From: Candidatus Solibacter sp.
GTDB taxonomy: Bacteria; Acidobacteriota; Terriglobia; Bryobacterales; Bryobacteraceae
NCBI GenBank assembly: GCA_026394025.1
Contig: JAPKZC010000142.1
Location: forward strand, 848-9,780
Reading direction: 5' to 3'
Length of the DNA stretch: 8,933 bases
Positions 1 to 5,667 of this stretch are shown here, piece after piece. Position 1 is the stretch's first letter; each line of letters starts with the position of its first letter. A model generated the notes under the pieces. That model was not told the DNA's origin. It worked only from the letters and a program-made list of their open reading frames with translations, and did no database searches. A program made the translations under genes and the position numbers.

Positions 1-472
1 CGACCTGAAGCCAAAGCGCGCTCCGGAGGAGAACCCCGGGGCGAACCTGCTCGACCCGCTGCACGTGGACGTCAACGAAGGCCCCGAGATTCTCCGCCAC
101 GGCAACCGCATTTTCGCGATCTATTCGGCGGGCGGGTGCTGGACGGACAATTACACCATGGGTATGCTGACGGCAGAGGCCGGCAGCAACCTGCTGGACG
201 CGGCGTCCTGGAAGAAGAGTCCGCTGCCCGTGTTCTGGCAGTCGCCCAAGGCCGGCGCATACGGTCCGGGGCACGGGAGTTTCTTCCGGTCGCCGGACGG
301 GACCGAGGATTGGATGTTGTACCACGCGAATACCGAGGCCGGCCAAGGGTGCGGCGGTCGTCGCGCGCCCCGGGCACAGCGGTTCACCTGGACGGCGGAC
401 GGCACGCCAGATTTCGGCCGGCCGGTCGGGGTCGGGGTACCGGTCCCGCGGGCCTCCGGCGAGTTGCAGTAG
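1..472 (+). CDS. Glycoside hydrolase family 43 protein, 3' part (5' end outside window)
   Basis: The reading frame is open from base 2 to a TAG at 470-472; the start lies upstream, so the GTG at 65 is not taken as the start. The product looks like the C-terminal part of a five-bladed beta-propeller glycosidase of GH43 (arabinofuranosidase/xylosidase group), which removes arabinose or xylose side units from plant polysaccharides. Visible family signs are VNEGPEIL (Glu codon at 77-79), matching the conserved EGP that carries the general acid Glu, then IYSAGGCWTDNYTMG, a YGPGHGSFF segment with the conserved His, and WMLYHAN. The end, FGRPVGVGVPVPRASGE, is a usual terminus for a single-domain GH43. 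The two catalytic Asp residues would lie in the missing N-terminal part. It is the only complete-looking plus-strand gene end here and converges on the DUF481 gene with 8 bases between the stop codons. The exact substrate cannot be told. Confidence 0.85.
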   Translation, partial: DLKPKRAPEENPGANLLDPLHVDVNEGPEILRHGNRIFAIYSAGGCWTDNYTMGMLTAEAGSNLLDAASWKKSPLPVFWQSPKAGAYGPGHGSFFRSPDGTEDWMLYHANTEAGQGCGGRRAPRAQRFTWTADGTPDFGRPVGVGVPVPRASGELQ

Positions 473-480
473 AGCCGCGG

Positions 481-1539
481 CTACCTGGCAAACGTGATGC
501 CGAGCCCGGTGGTATACAGCAAGTCGTTCGACTTGCGGCCCGGGGCCGGTCGATTGAGATAACGGTCGCTCACCGAGACATTCCAGTTGAGCCACTTGGC
601 GATCTTGGTGGATGCACCGATGTCGAAGTTGACGCGGTATGAGCCCCGATTCGTCATATCGTTGAACATCCGGAAACTCTGCACCAGCGACGTGGCGGCG
701 CCGAGTTTCAAGGCGTACTCGTCACCCCAATAGATTTCGCCCGATTTCCGGGTCAACGGAGTGTTGAAGCTGGATCGGTTGAAAGCGCCGCCGCCGAGCA
801 GGTCGAGCCGGCTGCGCTCGGTCTTGACTGCGTGAAAGCCGAGACCGCCGCCGAGCACGAATCGCAAGTCCAGGTTTTGAAACTTGTCGAACTCGTAATC
901 GTTGAAGACGTTCACGAACAGGCGCGGGTTGACGTTATGATCGTACCCGATGCCGCCGCGAACCGCCTGTGCGGTATCCGAGTTCTTGCCGCTGACCAGA
1001 GCCGACGCCTTGATCGCGCTGAAGTAAAGGGTAGTCTTGTCGGTCTTCGTGGCGCGGGCGGCATTGACACCGGTGGTGAAGGTCAGAGTCTTGGCGTTGC
1101 CGCTGGTGCCGGCGAAGCCGATGCTCCCGGTGCCGGCCCAGAGTTGTCCCCAGCCGGGCTTCAGCAATCGCTCGTAGGCCTTCTGCTCGGCGTCGTCGCG
1201 AATCGTGCCTACATCGGCCGGCGCCAGGCTGAGTTTGGCATCCTTGGTTGCCACTTCCACTTTCCCATTGGCGGTGGCCAGGGTTCCCTGCACGGTTTTT
1301 CCGTCCGGCAGGACCACGTTGACCGGCTTATCGGCCATTACCGACTCCACCTGGTCCCACGATGTGGTGACGACGCCGAATTGGTCGGTCTTGATGGTGA
1401 GGTTCTTGCCGTCCTTTTTGATGATGCTGCCGGTGACGCGGTCACCGTTCTTCAACACCACCTGGTCCGCCCATGCGGCGCTCGCTAGCAGGCAGACGAG
1501 CGAAGACAAGAATTGGGCGCTGGTTCTTACGTTTCGCAT
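481..1539 (-). CDS. DUF481 family outer-membrane protein with signal peptide
   Basis: A 352-residue exported protein. Residues 1-24 form a signal peptide (MRNVRT, hydrophobic LSSLVCLLAS core, AWA cleavage site before DQ). Residues about 26-115 contain two copies of a small beta unit, V-L-KNGDRVTGSI and V-LPDGKTVQGTL, each followed by a strand, like the SH3-like N-terminal unit seen in several DUF481 proteins. From about residue 125 to the end is the DUF481 domain: alternating amphipathic strands such as GSIGFAGTSGNAKTLTF and a C-terminal GLGITFAR, consistent with a beta-barrel or porin-like outer-membrane protein of unknown role. The start is ATG 1539, with an AAAGGAG Shine-Dalgarno at 1551-1557, 11 bases upstream. 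The open frame of mscL runs over its first 98 bases. Family assignment is firm; function is not known. It is the last minus-strand gene of the osmotic/envelope block. Confidence 0.85.
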   Translation of the reverse strand: MRNVRTSAQFLSSLVCLLASAAWADQVVLKNGDRVTGSIIKKDGKNLTIKTDQFGVVTTSWDQVESVMADKPVNVVLPDGKTVQGTLATANGKVEVATKDAKLSLAPADVGTIRDDAEQKAYERLLKPGWGQLWAGTGSIGFAGTSGNAKTLTFTTGVNAARATKTDKTTLYFSAIKASALVSGKNSDTAQAVRGGIGYDHNVNPRLFVNVFNDYEFDKFQNLDLRFVLGGGLGFHAVKTERSRLDLLGGGAFNRSSFNTPLTRKSGEIYWGDEYALKLGAATSLVQSFRMFNDMTNRGSYRVNFDIGASTKIAKWLNWNVSVSDRYLNRPAPGRKSNDLLYTTGLGITFAR

Positions 1540-1909
1540 TTTTAGTCACGCTCCTTTGTTTCGAGGCCGCCGGGGCCGGGGCATGTTGTAGTTTGTTGGC
1601 GGCTTTCACTACCAGGAAAATCACAAACGCCACGATGAGGAAATTGATCACCGTGTTGAGGAACAGCCCATATGCCATCACCGGAGCCGCGGCAGCCTTG
1701 GCGGCGGCCATAGTTGGGTAGGACTGGCCGTTCAAGCTGATGAACAACTCCTTGAAGTCCATGTGACCAAGGACCATGCCGATCGGCGGCATGACGATAT
1801 CATTCACCATCGAAGTCACAATCGCGCCGAAGGCTGCGCCGATGATGACAGCCACCGCGAGATCGAGAACGTTACCCTTCATCACGAATGCTTTGAATTC
1901 CTTCAACAT
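1442..1909 (-). CDS. mscL: Large-conductance mechanosensitive channel MscL, with an atypical C-terminal tail
   Basis: MscL is a homopentameric inner-membrane channel that opens under membrane tension to release solutes on osmotic downshock. Residues 1-106 are clear MscL: the N-terminal amphipathic helix MLKEFKAFVMKGNVLDLAVAV, TM1 (GAAFGAIVTSMVNDIVMPPIG), a short periplasmic loop (about 48-78) and TM2 (YGLFLNTVINFLIVAFVIFLVV), then VKAANKL. The family's usual acidic C-terminal helix (LLTEIRDLL-like) is missing. From about residue 107 the frame reads APAPAASKQRSVTKNAKRKNQ and continues through the signal-peptide region of the DUF481 gene in another frame, to a stop at 1442-1444. The start ATG 1909 has AAGGAGAC at 1914-1921, a good Shine-Dalgarno. 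The C-terminal bundle is known to be largely dispensable for gating in E. coli MscL, so the channel may still work. The tail beyond about 115 is probably not conserved sequence. Confidence 0.88.
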   Translation of the reverse strand: MLKEFKAFVMKGNVLDLAVAVIIGAAFGAIVTSMVNDIVMPPIGMVLGHMDFKELFISLNGQSYPTMAAAKAAAAPVMAYGLFLNTVINFLIVAFVIFLVVKAANKLQHAPAPAASKQRSVTKNAKRKNQRPILVFARLPASERRMGGPGGVEER

Positions 1910-1913
1910 GTTT

Positions 1914-1921
1914 GTCTCCTT
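1914..1921 (-). promoter_or_regulatory. Shine-Dalgarno of mscL
   Basis: On the minus strand AAGGAGAC lies with its AGGAG core 6 bases upstream of ATG 1909. It fixes the mscL start. It sits in the 54-base gap after the helix-hairpin-helix gene, in which I see no convincing promoter. Confidence 0.7.
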
Positions 1922-1963
1922 ATTCCTGTTTCTGTTGTGGATGGCTGCGTGTTCGACACTGCG

Positions 1964-2284
1964 CTACTTCTGCTTGGCGATGATTTTGTCCTTGACCTTG
2001 GCGTAGGTCGCGGCCGGCAGGATCTTCTTGTCCACCAGTTCGTTCTTGGCCTTGTAGGGGCGGCCTTTGATGATCTTCGCGCTGTAGGCCGTGCCAATGC
2101 CAGGCAACGCATCCAGTTGCTCGGCGGTGGCGGAGTTGATGTCGAGGAGAGCGGCGGCAGCCGCGGTCTTTGCCGGGGCTTTCACTACCGCTTTCGCGTC
2201 CGGAGCCTTCTTCGGCGCCGGTTGCGGCGCCGCGAAGAGAGACGCGCCAATCAGCAGTGCGGGAATCAATTGAGTCAGTTTCAT
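1964..2284 (-). CDS. Small exported helix-hairpin-helix (ComEA-like) protein
   Basis: A 106-residue protein with a signal peptide (MKLTQLIPALLIGASLFAA), an Ala/Lys/Pro-rich linker (about 20-46) and one helix-hairpin-helix DNA-binding domain (about 47-106). The signature is DINSATAEQLDALPGIGTAYSAKII, as in ComEA and the 'competence protein ComEA helix-hairpin-helix' family. ComEA binds incoming DNA outside the cytoplasmic membrane during transformation; many small soil-bacterial paralogues with this layout have no proven role. An ATG at 2293 would add three residues (MIH), but it lies only 1 base from GGAGGA (2295-2300), whereas ATG 2284 lies 10 bases away and begins a clean signal peptide, so 2284 is preferred. 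The run-on frame of the aquaporin remnant covers this entire gene in another frame. The positively charged linker and HhH fit DNA binding; no comEC or pilus genes are nearby. Confidence 0.8.
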   Translation of the reverse strand: MKLTQLIPALLIGASLFAAPQPAPKKAPDAKAVVKAPAKTAAAAALLDINSATAEQLDALPGIGTAYSAKIIKGRPYKAKNELVDKKILPAATYAKVKDKIIAKQK

Positions 2285-2294
2285 GTGTATCATG

Positions 2295-2300
2295 TCCTCC
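2295..2300 (-). promoter_or_regulatory. Shine-Dalgarno that decides the helix-hairpin-helix gene start
   Basis: GGAGGA on the minus strand is 10 bases from ATG 2284 and only 1 base from ATG 2293, so the downstream ATG is the likely start. Confidence 0.6.
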
Positions 2301-2793
2301 GTGCTGGAAAGTTGGCCCCGCTTGCACTAACGCGAGGTTGCCGTTGCGCGAGTATCCTTTGGTCCGGATTACGCGCGCAAGGGCGGGATTAATCAAGCCG
2401 GCCAGAAGCGCACCCACAATGGGCGCGACCCAGAACAGCCAAAGTTGTTCGATTGCCCAACCGCCGACGAAGAGCGCCGGGCCCGTACTCCGCGCAGGGT
2501 TTACCGACAGGTTCGTGACGGGGATCCCGATCAGATGAATCAGCGTCAACCCAAGACCGATCGCAATCGGGGCGAAGCCCTGGGGGGCGCGCGCGTCGGT
2601 GGCGCCCAGAATGATCATAAGGAATATGAAGGATAGCACGACCTCCGCCAGGAGACAGGCGCCTATGGCGTAGCCACCGGGCGAATGAGCACCATATCCA
2701 TTGGAGGCGAACCCGGCACTCAGGTCAAAACCCGCCTTTCCGCTGGCAATTCGGTAAAGCACGGCGGCGCCGGGGATCGCGCCGGCTACCCAC

Positions 2794-2982
2794 GATATCG
2801 TGCGAAACGTGGCGGCCGGTTTCTACGTGCGAAAGGTCCTCACGATGGGCAAGCCCCTGGAGGTGGCCGGCCAGCGGGGCGTGCTCACGGCGATCACGGC
2901 GACCCACATCGTCCTCGAATCCGAGGGTCACGAGACGACCGTCTCAAACGCGACCTTCCTGGATCAAGTTGCCAGGCAGTAG
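2794..2982 (+). pseudogene. MscS-like mechanosensitive channel, C-terminal remnant
   Basis: The plus frame DIVRNVAAGFYVRKVLTMGKP, followed by LEVAGQRGVLTAITATHIVLE and VSNATFLDQVARQ and a TAG at 2980-2982, resembles the end of small-conductance mechanosensitive channels. It shows the tail of the pore helix (RN-xAGFYVR), then the beta domain, where a G-x-xGxV-xxI segment leads to the (P/S)N-xxFL motif. Only about 63 residues remain; the transmembrane helices are missing. The frame is open back to a TAA at 2755, but upstream of about 2794 it reads antisense aquaporin sequence rather than MscS. A GTG at 2800 could give a 60-residue peptide, but it has no clear Shine-Dalgarno. It ends 10 bases from the convergent ceramidase-family gene. 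Family call is by motif recognition on a short stretch, so moderate. Confidence 0.6.
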
Positions 2983-2992
2983 GCGTGCGTCG

Positions 2993-4333
2993 CTATCGCC
3001 CAACTTTCTTCATGACTTTGTGAATGGCGTCGAACACGCGGGCCTCCACGCCGGGCGCGAACGGACCGGGTTGCCCGTAGTAGATCAGGTTGTCTTCGGC
3101 TTCATATCCGCCTTCGCGCAAGATCCGCTCCGACGGTATGTAACCCATCACGGCGTTCGAATAGCCGGCCACGATCAGAGGCTCGCCGGGGTACTCGCGT
3201 TTGGCGCGCAGATCGTAATCCACCACTACCTCGCCGCCCATTGCCAAGAGCGTCAAGTCCTTACCAAAGCGAACCGCTTGCACCGGGTAAGACACCTCCC
3301 GAACGGGATGTCCGCTGTCCATCGCCGCGATCATCTTCCGCGCCCGCCGCACCAGCGAACCGGACGCCTTGGGGTTCTGCAAGTCGGCCTCGTATTCCGC
3401 GCGCTGCCGCGGGGCGAATGGTAGGCTGGTCACGAGGTAAGAGGTGCGCAACGGTCCGCGCACGGGCGAGAGCGAGCCCGCCAGCACGCGGCGCACCTCG
3501 CCGGCCAGCGACTCGCCGTGCTGCTCCGCCAAGGCAAACGTGCCGCGTGGATTGGGATTCTGATCGCCGCCGCACAACGACATGAACAGGGCGGCGGCCC
3601 CGGGGTAATCGCTTTCCAGCCTGGCCTCGGCGAAGCCTGCGTAGTCGCCGCCAAGTTGATAGATATCGCCTCCCAGCGTAGTGTTGTGGCAGGCGTAGGC
3701 CAGCAGGATGGCACGCACCCGGCCGTCCGGCGCGGACACCTTCAATACCGGGACCGACCGATCCACGGGGCCGGACGGGTTGACCCCAATCTTGACGCCC
3801 GTAGCCGTGGGCTCGCGACGGTTCACGGCGAACCCGACCTGTCCGAAGCCGTAGGCCACCTCGGCCGGTGAAAGGTCGGCGATGGCCTGGCCGATCACGG
3901 AGACCAGATCGTCCTTCAGGCGCGAAGCGTACTCGCGAAGTATGGCCTCCTCGGCGGGCGGCCCGTCGAACATCGTCCCTAACGCCGGCCATACCACCGG
4001 TCCGCTGTGCGTATGCGAAGAGTTCAGCAGCAGGCGCGCTCGCTCGATGCCAAACTGACGGCGCGCGCGCGCCGCCACCTCCTCGGACAGCTCGGCCGGC
4101 AGACCCACCAAGTCCGTGGTCACGATCACTACGCGCCCGCGCGGCGCTGCTTCGATGGCCAGCGCGCGCGCCCACAGGGGTTGCCGCACACCCTCGGAGG
4201 TGTGATTCCGGCTGGCATAGCCCGACATCCAGATGGGTCCCTTTGGCGTAATGTCCACCCGCGCGATGCCGGCGCGGAACCCGGCCGCGCCCAGCGGAGC
4301 GGCGGCCAGTGCCAACAGGAGAATCGTCTTCAT
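2993..4333 (-). CDS. Exported neutral/alkaline non-lysosomal ceramidase family hydrolase
   Basis: A protein of about 446 residues with signal peptide MKTILLLALAAAPLGAAGF, then the N-terminal catalytic domain of the neutral ceramidase family, whose characterised members are zinc enzymes cleaving the amide of N-acylsphingosine. Signs in order: GIARVDITPKGPIWMSGY (about 21-38), the metal-binding NSSHTHSGP (about 103-111), a second His region AYACHNTTLGGD (about 211-222), LCGGDQNPNPRG (about 252-263) and GYSNAVMGYIPS (about 389-400). In characterised ceramidases the fourth motif is GDVSPN with the Ser as nucleophile; here it reads GDQNPN, so the Ser is absent and ceramidase activity is doubtful. 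The C-terminal immunoglobulin-like domain of true ceramidases also seems missing. An upstream start at 4396 would add 21 Arg-rich residues and overlap the preceding gene; ATG 4333 has AGGAGGAGG 6 bases upstream and starts the signal peptide. Last gene of a three-gene set. Confidence 0.85.
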   Translation of the reverse strand: MKTILLLALAAAPLGAAGFRAGIARVDITPKGPIWMSGYASRNHTSEGVRQPLWARALAIEAAPRGRVVIVTTDLVGLPAELSEEVAARARRQFGIERARLLLNSSHTHSGPVVWPALGTMFDGPPAEEAILREYASRLKDDLVSVIGQAIADLSPAEVAYGFGQVGFAVNRREPTATGVKIGVNPSGPVDRSVPVLKVSAPDGRVRAILLAYACHNTTLGGDIYQLGGDYAGFAEARLESDYPGAAALFMSLCGGDQNPNPRGTFALAEQHGESLAGEVRRVLAGSLSPVRGPLRTSYLVTSLPFAPRQRAEYEADLQNPKASGSLVRRARKMIAAMDSGHPVREVSYPVQAVRFGKDLTLLAMGGEVVVDYDLRAKREYPGEPLIVAGYSNAVMGYIPSERILREGGYEAEDNLIYYGQPGPFAPGVEARVFDAIHKVMKKVGR

Positions 4334-4339
4334 TGCGCG

Positions 4340-4349
4340 CCTCCTCCTA
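4340..4349 (-). promoter_or_regulatory. Shine-Dalgarno of the ceramidase-family gene, overlapping the aminotransferase stop codon
   Basis: On the minus strand TAGGAGGAGG spans the aminotransferase stop (TAG, 4349-4347) and a strong ribosome site 6 bases before ATG 4333. Ribosomes finishing the aminotransferase would sit at this site, suggesting coupled translation. Confidence 0.7.
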
Positions 4350-5651
4350 AGCCCGGATAAGTGCCGAGTGGACCTTGCGCACCGCCGCGACGGCATCTTC
4401 GGTGTCGCGCTCCGTGTACTTGGGGTTCATCATCACGCCCGCAAAGCGGTTGAGAATATCGATGGTGCGCGGGCAGCACTCGCGGCCGTAACGGATGGAT
4501 TTGCCGCGGTCGGAACTGAAGCTCGGCCATCGTGGCGTCACGGTCACTTTCTGTTCGATCTGCGGCACGATAGGCAAAATCACCGAGCCGCCCGGACCCG
4601 CCACCGGTACGCCCTCGGCCTTCATCGCCTCGGCATAGCGGTCGCGCTCTTCCTTGCTGCGGAATCCCAAAAAGACTCCCGTGCCGAGTTCGCCTTCGGG
4701 ATCCGGCAAATGCCGCGGACGCGCGCCAGGCAGATCGCGAATCCCGCCATACACCCGGCGTGCGTTGCGCCGCACGTCGCCGATGATCGTGTCCAGCTTG
4801 CGCAGTTGCGCCAACAGCACGCCGCCGGTGAATTCGTTCATCCGGTAATTCAGGCCCGGGATGAACCCCAGCTTGCTCGGAAAATCCTTGCGCACCGTGA
4901 CATCGTGGAACCGGCATGCCCGCTCGAACAGGTACCCATCGCTGGTCACCAGCGCGCCTCCCTCTCCCGCCGTAATCGTCTTCGTCTGCTGCAGGCTGTA
5001 AATCCCGATGTCCCCTATCGACCCGAGCGGCTTCCCTTTGTAACTGGCGCCCACGCTCTGGCTGACATCCTCCAGAACCTTCAGGCGGTGTCTGCGCGCG
5101 ATGGCCAGGATCGGATCCATGTCGGCCGGGTTGCCTTGCAGGTGCACCGCCATGATGACCTTGGTCTGCGGCGTGATCAGCGCTTCGATTGTCTTGGGGT
5201 CGATGTTGAAGCTCTCATCGATCTCGGCGAACACCGGCAGGGCGCCGGCCTGAATCACCGTGTTGTAGCACGAGTACCACGTCCACGCAGGCAGAATCAC
5301 TTCATCGCCCGGGCCCACTTCGAGAGCCGCCATCGCGGTATGCAGCGCGGCGGTTCCGGAAGTCACGGCCAGCGCATGTTTGGTCTGCATGCGGGCGGCC
5401 CACTCATTTTCAAGGAGGGCGACCTTCGACTTGTCGAGCGGATTGCTGAAGCGGAACGGATTGCGGCTTTCCAGCACTTCTTCGAGCTGCCGCTGTTCCT
5501 TGCCGTCGTAGTATTGCGGCCCCCAATTAGGGCCGCCCAGAGGTTTGACGCGCACCGGAGTGCCGCCATTCGCCGCCAGTTGCGGAGCGGCTTCCGCGCT
5601 CCCCACGGCAGCCGCGGCCGCGGCTGCCAGAAACTCTCTGCGATCCACCAT
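4347..5651 (-). CDS. Tat-signal DegT/DnrJ/EryC1/StrS family PLP aminotransferase
   Basis: A 434-residue fold-type I PLP enzyme of the DegT/DnrJ/EryC1/StrS family, usually sugar aminotransferases. Seen in the sequence: SGTAALHTAM (98-107, phosphate binding), LPAWTWYSC (120-128, cofactor stacking), LEDVSQSVGA (193-202; Asp195 pairs with the pyridine nitrogen), SLQQTKTITAGEGG (219-232; Lys224 the Schiff-base lysine) and LNYRMNEFTGGV (267-278). Family members start near residue 27 (NGGTPVR). Before that is VDRREFLAAAAAAAVGSAEA, a twin-arginine signal with RREFL, a weakly hydrophobic Ala run and a possible cleavage after AEA. The cofactor could be loaded in the cytoplasm before Tat export. The start ATG 5651 follows AAGGAGGT by 6 bases. 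It is 13 bases after the amidohydrolase gene and 13 bases before the ceramidase-family gene. All key residues are intact; substrate unknown. Confidence 0.9.
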   Translation of the reverse strand: MVDRREFLAAAAAAAVGSAEAAPQLAANGGTPVRVKPLGGPNWGPQYYDGKEQRQLEEVLESRNPFRFSNPLDKSKVALLENEWAARMQTKHALAVTSGTAALHTAMAALEVGPGDEVILPAWTWYSCYNTVIQAGALPVFAEIDESFNIDPKTIEALITPQTKVIMAVHLQGNPADMDPILAIARRHRLKVLEDVSQSVGASYKGKPLGSIGDIGIYSLQQTKTITAGEGGALVTSDGYLFERACRFHDVTVRKDFPSKLGFIPGLNYRMNEFTGGVLLAQLRKLDTIIGDVRRNARRVYGGIRDLPGARPRHLPDPEGELGTGVFLGFRSKEERDRYAEAMKAEGVPVAGPGGSVILPIVPQIEQKVTVTPRWPSFSSDRGKSIRYGRECCPRTIDILNRFAGVMMNPKYTERDTEDAVAAVRKVHSALIRA

Positions 5652-5657
5652 GTGAAG

Positions 5658-5667
5658 ACCTCCTTCA
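5658..5667 (-). promoter_or_regulatory. Shine-Dalgarno of the aminotransferase gene, sharing a base with the amidohydrolase stop codon
   Basis: TGAAGGAGGT on the minus strand joins the amidohydrolase stop (TGA, 5667-5665) to a consensus Shine-Dalgarno 6 bases before ATG 5651. The same stop-in-SD layout recurs at the next junction. Confidence 0.7.

Larger units (their letters stand above)
1920..2798 (-). pseudogene. aqpZ: Aquaporin Z, truncated: N-terminal half missing and natural stop lost
   Basis: The frame encodes the second half of an AqpZ-type water channel. Reading from the junction: TISWVAGAIPGAAVLYRIASGKAGFD (end of TM3), GFASNGYGAHSPGGY, TM4 with LAEVVLSFIFLMIILGATD, TM5 GFAPIAIGLGLTLIHLIGIPVTN, the second pore motif SVNPARSTGPALF, and TM6 LWLFWVAPIVGALLAGLI. 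The selectivity-filter His (LIHL) and Arg (NPARS) are present. The first half, about 80 residues including the first NPA loop, is absent: family similarity stops near base 2798, and a TAG closes the frame at 2823-2825. A GTG at 2762 gives an open frame but no full channel. After LINPALARVIR the frame loses AqpZ character and runs on over the whole helix-hairpin-helix gene to a stop at 1920-1922. A half-aquaporin should not form a pore. Real deletion, inversion or misassembly are all possible. Confidence 0.8.

Noticed and set aside
473..482. AGCCGCGGCT palindrome between the GH43 and DUF481 stops as a bidirectional terminator
   Set aside because: Perfect but loopless 10-base palindrome without flanking T-runs; expected by chance at this GC.
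832..1488. Plus-strand open frame opposite the DUF481 gene
   Set aside because: No protein character; the minus strand has a signal peptide and DUF481 domain.
4334..4396. Upstream start adding 21 residues to the ceramidase-family protein
   Set aside because: Arg-rich, overlaps the aminotransferase gene and hides a clean signal peptide that has a strong Shine-Dalgarno.
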